Source: JANQOH01 sp965214495
GTDB taxonomy: Bacteria > Pseudomonadota > Alphaproteobacteria > UBA7887
Length of the DNA stretch: 64,000 bases
NCBI GenBank assembly: GCA_965214495.1
Contig: OZ243958.1
Coordinates: 1,302,001 to 1,366,000 of the forward strand
Direction: 5' to 3'
Part shown: piece by piece, positions 18,204 to 28,097 of the stretch
How positions within the stretch are numbered: position 1 is the first letter of the stretch
Layout: every line of letters begins with the position of its first letter
Program-made: the position numbers and the translations under genes
The notes under the pieces: generated by a model
Seen by the model: only the letters and a program-made list of their open reading frames with translations
The model's database searches: none
Told to the model about the DNA's origin: nothing

Positions 18204-19091
18204 TCAGACCGCATCGCCGCGGTAGAGCATGGCCACCGCCGTTCCGTCGGCTGACCCGTGCCCGCGCTGCGCCATCAGTCGATGCAGCTCGGCAGCGGTC
18301 GCCGTCATCGGCATTGCCGATTCGGTTTCGCGGGCAAGAGCGGCCACCGTATCGAGGTCCTTCAGCATGGTGCGAACATGCGATTCGACGAACAGATCGC
18401 CCGCGACCATCTTCGGAAAGAATTGCTGGAGCAACGGCGAATCGGCGCGCCCGCCGGCAAGCGCTTCGGGAAGGCGCGCGGCGTCGATTCCGGACCGCAG
18501 CGCCAGCCCCGCCGCCTCGGCGAGCACCGCGACGCCGCAACCGACGATCGTCTGATTGATCAGCTTGGCCGTCTGGCCGGCGCCGACCGGACCCATCAGG
18601 GTGAAGCGACGGGCGAGGTGCGCAACGACTGGCCGCAGCCGCTCGAAATCCTCTGCCCGACCGCCCGCCATAACGGTCAGACGCCCGCTTTCGGCACCGG
18701 CGACACCCCCCGAGACCGGTGCATCGACCCAGTTCATACCGGTTTCTTCATGGAGCCGCCTCGCCATCGCGCGGCAGGCGTCGGGGCGGATCGACGACAT
18801 GTCGACGAGCAGTTTCCCGGCCGCACCGCCCGCAACCACCCCGTCGTCACCGAACACCACCGCCTCGACGGCCTCTGTGTCGGAGACGCAGATGAAGACG
18901 ATGTCGGCGGCGCGGGCGACGTCGGCGGGGTCCGACCCCGCCGCCGCACCGAGCGCGATAACCGGATCGAGCTTCGCGGCGGTCCGTCCCCAGACGAAGA
19001 GAGGATAGCCGGCGCGAGCGATCCGCTTCGCCATCGGCGCTCCCATCAGACCGACGCCGATATAGCCCAGGCGCGGCTTCGGTTCGTTCAC
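18204..19091 (-). CDS. 3-hydroxyisobutyrate dehydrogenase family oxidoreductase
   Basis: A 295-residue NAD(P)-dependent beta-hydroxyacid dehydrogenase. It has GYIGVGLMGAPMAKR (nucleotide site), substrate-site DAPVSGGVAGAESGRLTVMAGG, and the catalytic Lys in GAGQTAKLINQTI. The GTG start at 19091 follows GGGAGGGAA. It is 34 bp after the AsmA-like gene and 23 bp before the CoA-transferase gene. Substrate could be 3-hydroxyisobutyrate, tartronate semialdehyde or similar. The sequence alone does not decide. Confidence 0.92.
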   Translation of the reverse strand: MNEPKPRLGYIGVGLMGAPMAKRIARAGYPLFVWGRTAAKLDPVIALGAAAGSDPADVARAADIVFICVSDTEAVEAVVFGDDGVVAGGAAGKLLVDMSSIRPDACRAMARRLHEETGMNWVDAPVSGGVAGAESGRLTVMAGGRAEDFERLRPVVAHLARRFTLMGPVGAGQTAKLINQTIVGCGVAVLAEAAGLALRSGIDAARLPEALAGGRADSPLLQQFFPKMVAGDLFVESHVRTMLKDLDTVAALARETESAMPMTATAAELHRLMAQRGHGSADGTAVAMLYRGDAV

Positions 19092-19125
19092 GACGGTTCC
19101 CTCCCCGACCCGGTTCGGACGGCGG

Positions 19126-22100
19126 TCAACCCCCGTCCGCCCGCCCGCTTTCGACCAGCAATTCGCGCAACACACCCGGCATCAGCATGGCCACCGGGTT
19201 AACCGAAACCGAGGGCGCGGCGCGCGTCCCCTGCACTCTGTAGGGAGCCGCGAACACGCCCTTGCCGTCGCCGCCGGTCAACAGATCGCCGATCAGCGGA
19301 ACCGCGCCCACGAGGCTGTTGAGTGCGTAGAGCGGCACGACCATGCCGTCAACGTCCACTGCGTCGCTATGGAAATCGATCGTGCCGTCCATGGTCAGCC
19401 CCAGCGAGAGGCCGGAAGCGCGGGCCTGATCGAGCGTCAGAACCCCGCCCTCGTATAGATATGGCGCACGAAAGGTGTGGAAGGCGATCCCGTCACCGCT
19501 CAACTGCTCAAGCAGCCCGGTGATGGTGACGAGGTTCAACAACTGCGCCAGCACCGGCGCATCGACCATGCGGAAGTCGTTGACGAGCAGCACGCCGCGC
19601 ATGGGCAGCGCCGCCGCCCGGTCGTCGATCTCGGCGTTCATCGTGAGGCGGCCGCCCACCATGTTCGGGGTCAGGTCGAGCGCGCGGAACAGATGCCCCG
19701 CATCGTCCGCGGCGACCGTGAGAGTCCGGCGTCCGGCGGCAGGCCCCTCGCCCAACCGCACCGCCATCGGCGCGCCGCTTTCCAGCAGGCCATCGACCGT
19801 CGCGCTTTCGACGACCTGACCATCGAAGGTTACGAGCGCGGTGGCGTCCGTCACCACCAACCCGTCGTCGAGCATCATCCTGTCAACACTGGCCGACAGG
19901 ACGAAAGGCGGGATTTCGCCGACGCCATCGCTCTCGGCAAAGAGCCCGCCGCTCCGTAAATCGAGGCTGCGACCGCCGACAGCGACCGTCACGGGATCGT
20001 CGCCACCGGCCGAGAGCGTGCCGGAAACGTCCGTGCCACCGGACGAGAACCGGTCGAAGCGGACGGCCCAGACATCGTCCGATCGAGCCGCCGAGCCCAC
20101 CGCGGTGAACCCGTCCGCGGCGGCGTCGAAAAGGCGCACCGAGTCGATACCGTCGCTGCCCACCGAGAGCACGACCCGGGCGGCGGCAGGCGCACCGGCC
20201 GGCTTCGACCAGGCGAGGGCCGGCAGGTCGATTTCCGTTTCCGTCGCGTCGATTTCCATCTCGACGGCCATCGGCCCGTCGCCCGTTCCAGCCGCCTTCC
20301 AGTCCACGGCGACGGGACCGGCGAGCCATTCGAGCCCGAAACCGAAACGGTCGCGCGCGGCTGCATCCAACACCGCCGAACCGTCGATACGGCGCTCCGT
20401 CTCTCCCGGCGCGGGGAAGAAGGTTTCGCGCCAGCGCACGGTGCCCGGAACACCGTCGATACGAGCCTCGACCACGAGATCGATCCCACCCTTCTCGAAC
20501 ACCAGTTTCCCGGAGCCGTCGTGGACGAGGCGGCCGGCGAGCGGCTCACCCGAGGCGCCGGGCGCGATGGCGATGTCGCTCAGATCCGCCACGACGGAGA
20601 TATCGACCTGATCGAACTCGACCGCGTCGACGAGCGGAAACCGGATGGTGAGATCGCCCGCGACGGAGCCGGAAACCCGCGCCGGGTCCAGCGTCAGCGA
20701 TTGAACGAACCGGAACGGCGGCTGGTCGAGAACCGCCAACGTCTCTCCCGAACCGCCGGCGACTGACATCAGGATGCGAGCCATCCCCGGCGCGTTCGGG
20801 CTGCCACGCATCTCGATAGCGCCGCCGCGAATCGTCAACGGACCCGACTGCCCGCCCCCGATCTCCATGTTCAGGCCAAGGGAGTCGAACCGCCCGACAG
20901 CACGCACGCCCCACGCCGGCGGCAGGGCGTCGTGGTAGAGGACTGTCGCGCCGTCGATCGACAACCGACCATCGACCCGGTCGGCGGGCAGATTCACCAT
21001 GCCCCATTCGTCGCCTGGAACGTCCAGACGCAATACGAATTCCTCGATCGTCCCGCCGCTCACGTTCGCGACCACCCACCGGCGCGCATCGGGCAGCACC
21101 TCGTGCGGCCACCAGTCATCGAGAGCGTCGATCGGCACCGCTCGCGCAACGACCTGCAACGCGGCGTCCGGCCGGTCCCAATCGCCCCCCACCGTGCCGT
21201 TCACAGTCAGCGCAGAATCGCCGAAATCGAGCGAAAGATCGTCGAGCGCCAGTTTCTGCAAGCGGTCCCCCAATCGACCCACCGCCGTCACGCCCGCAAC
21301 CGCGAACCGGGTTCCCGGCGCCCACGGCCGCGGCGCTTCGATCGTTCCCGCGCCTCCTGCGAGATCGAACGAGACAGTGTCGATGTGTCCGTCCGAAGCA
21401 CGCGTCGCGACGACATTCCCGCTTATCGGCAGGTCGAAATCCGCAGCGAAGGCAAGTTCCGGCGCGAGCCGAGCCAGCCGCGCGGGGATCAGGTCCGAGA
21501 CCGTCGCCTCGACCGCCCCTGCGCTGTCGTCCGTGTTCCACGATGCCGAGGCATCGAACGCGACCGTCTCCCCATCATGCGTGACCGACAACGCCGCCTT
21601 CGCGAACATCCTTCCCGGGCGTTGCTCCAACGCGAGGCTCTCGAACGACCATATCCATCCGCGGTTCGGGTCTTCGCTGTGCAGGACGAACGTCGCGTCG
21701 GAGACGTTCAGGCCGCGCAGATGTCCGCCCGTGCGGAAATTCGCGGCGATCGACCGAAGCACGCGCGACGACGTGCCGGAGAATCCGACGTCGCCGCCCG
21801 CGCCGGTCTCTTCTGCGCTCCCGACCGCCGGAGCCTCGTCCGGGCGGATCGGGATGTGCACGGTCGGCGCCACGAGGTCGATATGTCGCGGCGCGACGAC
21901 CCCGCGCGCCAGCGCCGGCACACTCAATGCGATCGTCATCTCCGGCGCACGCATCGTCACGGCATCGTCGAGACGAGCGGCACGGACGTCGACGGCCCGG
22001 ATTCCGATCGCCCGTCCGTCCCCGCCCCAAGCGAGCACCAGATCGTCGAAAGACAAGCGCGAATCGGAGTCCCCGGCGACCAGCGCGGCTTCCAGATGCG

Positions 22101-22227
22101 GCGCCAGAAACGCCAGAGACACCGGCCCTTGGGACAACCGCCACGCACCGAGCCCGAGCACCAGAGCGACGATGCCGACGATGCCGCCGACGGAGTGCAG
22201 CACAATCCTGGTGAACGGTCCGATCAC
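19126..22227 (-). CDS. AsmA/YhdP-like envelope protein (DUF3971)
   Basis: A protein of about 1033 residues with an N-terminal membrane anchor (about residues 8-32, VLHSVGGIVGIVALVLGLGA), then long stretches of alternating beta structure. It ends in an AsmA-like C-terminal region (MRGVLLVNDFRMVDAPVLAQ, LDQARASGLSLGLTMDGTID, LYALNSLVGAVPLIGDLLTG). YhdP/TamB/AsmA proteins span the periplasm and help lipids or outer-membrane parts reach the outer membrane. The GTG at 22227 is the likely start. The frame stays open far upstream, but only as a shadow of glnE on the other strand. Confidence 0.85.
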   Translation of the reverse strand: MIGPFTRIVLHSVGGIVGIVALVLGLGAWRLSQGPVSLAFLAPHLEAALVAGDSDSRLSFDDLVLAWGGDGRAIGIRAVDVRAARLDDAVTMRAPEMTIALSVPALARGVVAPRHIDLVAPTVHIPIRPDEAPAVGSAEETGAGGDVGFSGTSSRVLRSIAANFRTGGHLRGLNVSDATFVLHSEDPNRGWIWSFESLALEQRPGRMFAKAALSVTHDGETVAFDASASWNTDDSAGAVEATVSDLIPARLARLAPELAFAADFDLPISGNVVATRASDGHIDTVSFDLAGGAGTIEAPRPWAPGTRFAVAGVTAVGRLGDRLQKLALDDLSLDFGDSALTVNGTVGGDWDRPDAALQVVARAVPIDALDDWWPHEVLPDARRWVVANVSGGTIEEFVLRLDVPGDEWGMVNLPADRVDGRLSIDGATVLYHDALPPAWGVRAVGRFDSLGLNMEIGGGQSGPLTIRGGAIEMRGSPNAPGMARILMSVAGGSGETLAVLDQPPFRFVQSLTLDPARVSGSVAGDLTIRFPLVDAVEFDQVDISVVADLSDIAIAPGASGEPLAGRLVHDGSGKLVFEKGGIDLVVEARIDGVPGTVRWRETFFPAPGETERRIDGSAVLDAAARDRFGFGLEWLAGPVAVDWKAAGTGDGPMAVEMEIDATETEIDLPALAWSKPAGAPAAARVVLSVGSDGIDSVRLFDAAADGFTAVGSAARSDDVWAVRFDRFSSGGTDVSGTLSAGGDDPVTVAVGGRSLDLRSGGLFAESDGVGEIPPFVLSASVDRMMLDDGLVVTDATALVTFDGQVVESATVDGLLESGAPMAVRLGEGPAAGRRTLTVAADDAGHLFRALDLTPNMVGGRLTMNAEIDDRAAALPMRGVLLVNDFRMVDAPVLAQLLNLVTITGLLEQLSGDGIAFHTFRAPYLYEGGVLTLDQARASGLSLGLTMDGTIDFHSDAVDVDGMVVPLYALNSLVGAVPLIGDLLTGGDGKGVFAAPYRVQGTRAAPSVSVNPVAMLMPGVLRELLVESGRADGG

Positions 22228-22342
22228 GTTCCGCGCCCGCCCCTCTGGCCCGCCGCCGGCCACTACGTCTGTGTTGTATGGTCTTATAACGCCATTCTCG
22301 AACTTTGCCCGTCGCGGCGCCGAACCCGACGGATGGACGGCC

Positions 22343-25284
22343 GTGTATCCGCCATCGCTTTCCAACCTCGCCGCTCTGCCGCAAGCGTGCGACCCTGAGG
22401 CCGCCGAGCGCAGCTTCGCCGAGCGGCGACCGGCGTCACGGCGGTGACGGACACCGAGCGTGCAGTGCTCACGGCCCTGTTCGGCAACGCGCCCTTTCTC
22501 CGCCGGTGCGCCGCGCGGCACCCTGCGAGTCTGGCGGCGGCCCTCCGCGACGGGCCAGATGCAGCGCTCGTGGCGGCGCTCGGCGAATTGGACTCCGAGG
22601 TAAGTGCCGACGGCGCTGACGAGGCGGGAGTCCGGCGCGCCCTGCGGCGCGCCCGGCAACGCACGGCCCTGATCGTCGCCGCGGCGGACGTGGCCGGCCT
22701 GTGGGACGATCGACGGACGACCGCAGCGCTCAGCCGTTTTGCCGACGTCGCGATCCGGCACGCCGTCGATCATTTGCTGCGCCAGTCGCATGGCTGGGGG
22801 GAACTGGCCCTTCCCGACCCCGGCACGCCGCATTCCGGTTGCGGGTTGTTCGTGCTTGCACTGGGTAAGCTCGGCGGCGGCGAGCTCAACTATTCGAGCG
22901 ATGTCGATCTGATCGTGCTCTACGACGCCGACACGGCGCCCGTGACCGGCGGCAAGCCTCCCCAGACGATTTTCGTGAAACTCGCGCAACGCCTCGCACG
23001 GCTGCTCGAAGAGCGCACGGCGGACGGTTATGTCTTCCGCACCGATTTTCGGTTGCGCCCCGACCCGGCAGCCACCCCGCCTGCGGTGTCGGTTGCAGCG
23101 GCAGAAGGGTATTACGCCAGTCTCGGACAGAACTGGGAGCGCGCCGCGATGATCAAGGCGCGTCCGGTGGCCGGAGATCTTGCGGCGGCCGGGACGTTCC
23201 TGCGCGCGCTTCGTCCGTTCGTGTGGCGCAAACATCTCGATTTCGCCGCGATCCGTGACATTCAATCCATCAAGCGCCAGATCCGCAGACATCGGGGCGG
23301 CGGCGAGATCGCGATCGCCGGCCACAATCTCAAGCTCGGTCGCGGCGGCATCCGGGAGATCGAATTCTTCACCCAAACGCAGCAACTCATCTGGGGCGGA
23401 CGCGACCCCACCCTGCGCGCGCGGAGCACCGAGGCGGCACTGAACGCCCTCGCCGCCGCCGGCCGTGTCGATGCCGGAGACGCGACGGCGTTGGTCGAAT
23501 CCTACTGGTATCTGCGCCACGTCGAACACCGGTTGCAGATGATCGCGGACCGGCAAACCCATAGCCTGCCCGAAAGCGCGGAAGAGTTTGCGCGCGTCGC
23601 GACCTTTCTCGGACACGACAGCACGACCCGGTTCACGGAAGAGATGCGAGCGCATCTGCACCGGGTGGCATCGCTCTGCGAAGGACTGTTCGAGGACACG
23701 GCACCGCTCGACGCCCCGCTTCCCGGCGGCGGGAATCTGGTTTTCACGAGCGCCGATACGGACCCCGAGACGATCGCCACCCTTGAACGCATGGGTTTCA
23801 GCGAGCCGCTCACCCTGTCGAACACGATTCGCTCCTGGCATCACGGCCGAATGCCGGCGACCCGCAGTGCCCGCGGGCGCGAACTGCTGACCGAACTCAC
23901 TCCGGGGCTGCTCGACGCACTCGCCGCCACCGCCAACCCGGATCAGGCCTTCGTCAGGTTCGACGCCTTTCTGCGCCGGTTGCCCGCCGGCGTGCAGCTC
24001 TTTTCGTTGTTCGCCGCCAGGCCGCAACTGCTCACGCTGATCGCCGAGATCGTGGGCAGTGCGCCGCGCATCGCGCGCCATCTCAGCGCTCGCGCGAGCC
24101 TGCTCGATTCGGTGTTGACCCGAGGGTTTTTCGACGACCTGCCCGACCGGGGGGAATACCGTCGGTCGCTCGCCGCCGAACTCACCGCCGCCGGCGACTT
24201 CCAGGACTGCCTGGAAATCGCGCGCCAATGGGCGGCCGATGCGAAGTTTCGCGTCAGCGTTCAACAACTACTGGGGAAACGCGCGGCGAAAGAGGCCGGC
24301 ATGGCCTTGAGCGATATCGCCGATGTGATCATCGAGGCGATGCTGGAAGCGGTAGGCGACGAATTCGCGGAACGACACGGCCGTTTCGACGATGGCGGGC
24401 TTGCCGTGCTCGGCTTCGGCAAGCTCGGTAGCCGCATGTTGTCGCGCGGCTCCGACCTCGACCTGGTTTTCGTCCATGACCGCCCGGACACGCCCGTGTC
24501 GAGCGGCCGCCGCGGCCTCGATCCGCCCGCCTATTACGCCCGCCTCGGTCAGCGCCTGATCACCGCGCTGTCGGCACAAACCGGCGCCGGCTTGCTGTTC
24601 GAGATCGACATGCGGCTGCGTCCCATGGGCGACGACGGGCCGCTCGCCAGCGACTTCGCCGGCTTCGACCGCTACTACCGCGAAGAGGCGTGGACGTGGG
24701 AACTCATGGCGCTCAGCCGGGCACGGGTCATACGGGCGCCGCCCGGCCTCGCCGCGCGCATCGCCGCGCTGATCGAGTCGGTGCTGACTCGATCTCGGGA
24801 TGCGCGGGCGCTGTCACGCGACGTGGCTGCCATGCGCCGGCGCATCGCCGCCGAGCACGGCACAACCGATCCGTTGTCGATAAAACACGTGCGCGGCGGT
24901 CTGATCGATGTCGAATTCATCGCGCAGACCCTGCTGTTGCGGGAGGCGGCGCGCCACCCCGAGGTCGTGCGGACCAACACTCACGACGTTCTGGAAGCGT
25001 TGTGCGCCGCCCGCGTTTTGAGCCGGTCGGAGACGGAGACGCTGATCGAAGCGGCCGACCTGTATTACAATGTGCAAGCCATGCTGCGGTTGAGCTTGAG
25101 CGGCCGGCTCGACGAGAAGACGGCGCCGGAGGGGCTGCGGCGTATTCTGGCGCGCGCCGGCGGAGTCGAAGATTTCGCGGCGCTGAGAGAGAAACTGAAA
25201 CGGACGCAGACCCGCGTGCGCGCGCTTTTCCACTCGCTGATCGAGGCCGCCGCGGACGAAACCGATAGAGGAGATCGAACATGA
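22343..25284 (+). CDS. glnE: Bifunctional glutamine synthetase adenylyltransferase / adenylyl-removing enzyme
   Basis: GlnE adds AMP to glutamine synthetase and removes it, in response to PII and glutamine. The main frame opens at GTG 22444 and gives 946 residues with two nucleotidyltransferase halves: LGKLGGGELNYSSDVDLIVLYD (about residue 140) and FGKLGSRMLSRGSDLDLVFVHD (about residue 660). In between is LGRGGIREIEFFTQT, and in the second half VRGGLIDVEFIAQTLLLR. Upstream, a different frame from GTG 22343 reads PPSLSNLAALPQACDPEAAE, like the start of alphaproteobacterial GlnE, and then runs out of frame near 22430. The true N-terminus may be split by a one-base shift. The stop overlaps the peroxiredoxin start (ATGA). 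Confidence 0.9.
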
Positions 25285-25754
25285 GCCCAGCCCCCCAAGC
25301 CGGCGATCCGGCCCCCGCGTTCGACCTGCCCGCCGACGGCGACGGCACGGTCTCGTTGGAAGCGCTCCGCGGACGCAAGGTCGTTCTCTACTTCTATCCC
25401 CGGGACGACACGCCGGGGTGCACGAAGGAAGCGATCGGTTTCAGCGAAAGGATCGGCGAGTTCGACGCCGCCGGAGCGGCGGTCGTCGGCGCATCGAAAG
25501 ACCCGGTGAGCAAGCACGACAGGTTCATCGCCAAACATGCGCTCAAGGTGCGCCTCGTCTCGGACACCGAGGGCAAGCTGTGCGAGGACTATGGCGTCTG
25601 GGTGGAGAAAAACAGATACGGGCGCAAATACATGGGGATCGATCGCAGCACTTTTCTGATCGATGGTAACGGCGTCGTCCGACGCGTATGGCGCAAGGTC
25701 CGGGTGCCCGGCCATGTCGACGAGGTCCTCGAAGCGACGCGCAACCTGTCGTAG
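25281..25754 (+). CDS. bcp: Bcp-type peroxiredoxin
   Basis: A 157-residue thioredoxin-fold peroxidase. It has YFYPRDDTPGCTKEA with the peroxidatic Cys (about residue 47), then VVGASKDPVSKHDRF and YMGIDRSTFLID. In many Bcp proteins a resolving Cys follows five residues later (CTxxxC). Here that position is Ile (CTKEAIGF), so reduction must use another Cys (KLCEDYG) or an outside thiol. It overlaps the glnE stop by four bases, so the two are coupled. Confidence 0.93.
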   Translation: MSPAPQAGDPAPAFDLPADGDGTVSLEALRGRKVVLYFYPRDDTPGCTKEAIGFSERIGEFDAAGAAVVGASKDPVSKHDRFIAKHALKVRLVSDTEGKLCEDYGVWVEKNRYGRKYMGIDRSTFLIDGNGVVRRVWRKVRVPGHVDEVLEATRNLS

Positions 25755-25891
25755 GGCGGCGCGGCTCACGGCTTTGTCAACGATCGTGCGTTGCCGCGAG
25801 CGGGGCGATACCGATTTCGGGTGGACGACATACAAACCGGCCCGACCGGCGGTGTCGCCGCCGAGGCCGGCTGAGAAGAGGAGGATCGAAC

Positions 25892-26773
25892 ATGACAATT
25901 CCGGTGCGCGCGGCGGCAATGACCGCGCTCTGCGCTCTGGCCGGCGCCGTGACGGCGGATGCGATGCCGCTGCAGAACCGCCAGGTGGAACCTGCCGTCG
26001 GCGCCCGCCCGTCGAACACTTATTTCGGACCGGGCAGCCAAGCGGCCAGCAGGAACGTTCCCGGCTCGGACGAGGTGGAGGTCGCACCGCAGTGGATGCG
26101 CGATCAGGAAGTCATGAGCGTCCGGACGGGAGCGGTGGAATTCCTTCTGCGCATGGAGAACATCGCCGGCTACGACTCGCTGGTGTTCTCCGACGGCACT
26201 TCCCAAGCCGCCGGCTTCTCGCACGGCGTCTATGCCGTCCATGAATCGGGTTGGCCGATCTACCGGCCGGACTCGGTGGCCGTGCCCGGCAGCGGACTCG
26301 AGGAACTGGGCGAGGACGGTAACGTGCGCCCGATGCAGCACTATCTCGAGACGCATCCCGACGTTTACGAGTCGGGGATTTTCTACAAGCCCGTCGGCTG
26401 GGACAAGGACGGCGAGTTATGGCCCGGCGACGCCTATGAAGTGCGCTTCTCCGCCGACCCCGGCGAGAAGCTGTCCATCACCACCATGCTCATGCAATCC
26501 AACGATATCGTTTACGGGCCGCATGGCGGGCGCCTCGATCTGTTCGACGAAGACGGCGTGCCGCTCGTCGGCGACATCTCGGCGATGTTCGGAGCCTACG
26601 ACGTGGGCACCGAGGTCAACGAGGACCCGAAATCCGGACCGAATGTCGGGATGAACCAGTCGGGGTTGAATTCCGGCGTCGCCGAAGTCGTCCCGATCAC
26701 AGCGCCCGACGACGGCTTCGACTATCCGCCGACGCCGGAGGTTCTGAAGATCACCCTGGAACGGGTTCGCTGA
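25892..26773 (+). CDS. Secreted spondin-domain protein
   Basis: A 293-residue protein with an N-terminal signal-like stretch (PVRAAAMTALCALAGAVTADA). Its C-terminal half has spondin-like sequence: YEVRFSADPGEKLSITTMLM, SNDIVYGPHGGRLDLFDEDG, GAYDVGTEVNEDPKSGPNVG. Spondin domains are calcium-binding adhesion modules best known from animal matrix proteins and are also found in secreted bacterial proteins. A GAGGATCGA site precedes ATG 25892, while a longer reading overlaps the peroxiredoxin gene. It stands alone, and its role is not known. Confidence 0.75.
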   Translation: MTIPVRAAAMTALCALAGAVTADAMPLQNRQVEPAVGARPSNTYFGPGSQAASRNVPGSDEVEVAPQWMRDQEVMSVRTGAVEFLLRMENIAGYDSLVFSDGTSQAAGFSHGVYAVHESGWPIYRPDSVAVPGSGLEELGEDGNVRPMQHYLETHPDVYESGIFYKPVGWDKDGELWPGDAYEVRFSADPGEKLSITTMLMQSNDIVYGPHGGRLDLFDEDGVPLVGDISAMFGAYDVGTEVNEDPKSGPNVGMNQSGLNSGVAEVVPITAPDDGFDYPPTPEVLKITLERVR

Positions 26774-26925
26774 ACCGGGGGACCGATCGGCGGAAGCAAC
26801 GCCTGTCGTCACCGGAATCCGGAGTTCGTGACAGGGGTTCTCGTCGATGCGGATTCCGTCGGCGAACCCGCGCTGCGCCCTCGGCGTTTACGACGAAGGT
26901 GAGTGGAAACCTCTGAATCGGTGCG

Positions 26926-28048
26926 CTAACCCTCGGCCCCGCCGCGGCGGCTATCGACCTGGGCGGCCAACGCCGCGCCGACGAACGTGTCGATCCGCCC
27001 GTCCAGAACCGCCTGAGTGTTGCCGGTCTCCACGCCGGTCCGGAGGTCCTTGACCATCTGATAGGGTTGCAGGACGTAAGACCGGATCTGATGTCCCCAG
27101 CCGATATCGGTCTTGCCGGCTTCCCGGGCAGCCTGTTCGTCGCGTCGGGCCTGTAACTCCCGTTCGTAGAGGCGCGCCCGCAACATGCTCAACGCGGCGG
27201 CGCGGTTTTTGTGCTGGGAACGCTCGTTCTGGCACTGAACGACGATGCCGGTCGGCAGATGAGTCATGCGCACGGCCGAATCGGTCTTGTTGACGTGCTG
27301 CCCGCCGGCGCCGGAGGAACGGTAGGTATCGACGCGGAGGTCCTTGTCGGCGATCTCGATCTCGATCGAATCGTCGACTACAGGATACACCCAGACGCTG
27401 GCGAAACTGGTATGCCGGCGGCCCGATGCATCGAAGGGGGATATACGCACCAGGCGATGGACGCCGCTTTCCGTTCTCAGCCAGCCATAGGCGTTTTCGC
27501 CGCGCAGTTTCACGGTGACGCTCTTGAGGCCCGCTTCTTCCCCCGGGCTTTCCTCGATGAACTCGCTCTTGAAGCCGCGCGCGCCGGCCCAGCGCGTATA
27601 CATGCGCAACAGCATTTCGGCCCAGTCCTGACTCTCCGTGCCGCCGGCGCCGGCGTGGATCTCGACGAAGCAATCGTTGCCGTCCGCCTCGCCCGAGAGC
27701 AGGGTCTCGATCTCGACATCCTTCGCGCGCGCTCCGAGCTCGCCGAGCGCTCCGGCCCCCTCGCGGATCAGCGCTTCGTCGCCGTCATCTTCCGCAAGTT
27801 CCAGCAGCGTGCGAATCTCGTCGAGTTCGCCGGCAAGTTCCGCTTCCGTCGCCAGCGCGCGTTCCAGACGATTGCGCTCGCGCATCGCCTGCCGCGCCGC
27901 CGCGATGTCTTTCCAGAAGTCCGGTTGCTCGGATCGGGCGTCGAGGGCCTTCAGCCGTTGCCGCGCCTTGTCGGGGTCAAAGATGCCTCCTCAGCAGCGC
28001 CAACGACTTCTCGATATCGTCAACGACCGCTTGCAGTTCCGCTCTCAT
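26926..28048 (-). CDS. prfB: Peptide chain release factor 2, with programmed +1 frameshift
   Basis: RF2 ends translation at UGA and UAA. ORF1 runs from ATG 28048 through 23 codons to CTT TGA (27982-27977), preceded by AGGAGG three bases before CTT, the classic autoregulatory frameshift site. After the shift (CTT then GAC) the frame reads PDKARQRLKALDARSEQPDF and continues for 350 residues to 26926. It includes the catalytic GGQ in RSSGAGGQHVNKTDSAVR. The peptide anticodon region holds SPFDASGRRHTSF, where E. coli also has an SPF motif. Full length is about 373 residues, near the E. coli length. It lies downstream of PBP1A. Confidence 0.95.
27972..27993 (-). promoter_or_regulatory. prfB recoding site (AGGAGG CAT CTT TGA C)
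   Basis: An internal Shine-Dalgarno-like AGGAGG is followed by one codon (CAT) and the slippery CTT TGA C. This is the same layout as in E. coli, where the sequence is AGGGGG TAT CTT TGA C. When RF2 is scarce, ribosomes pause at UGA and slip +1, making more RF2. The site is read directly. The regulation is known for the family. Confidence 0.92.
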
Positions 28049-28097
28049 GTCGGCGATCCCTGTTCCCGATGTTTCCGATGGCACCCGTCGGACGAGC

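Noticed and set aside
22228..24267. Extension of the AsmA-like frame to 1713 codons
   Set aside because: The added part is antisense to glnE and lacks any domain; the membrane anchor fixes the start near 22227.
26774..26925. Possible terminator between the spondin gene and prfB
   Set aside because: No stem followed by a T run is found; only short GC palindromes.
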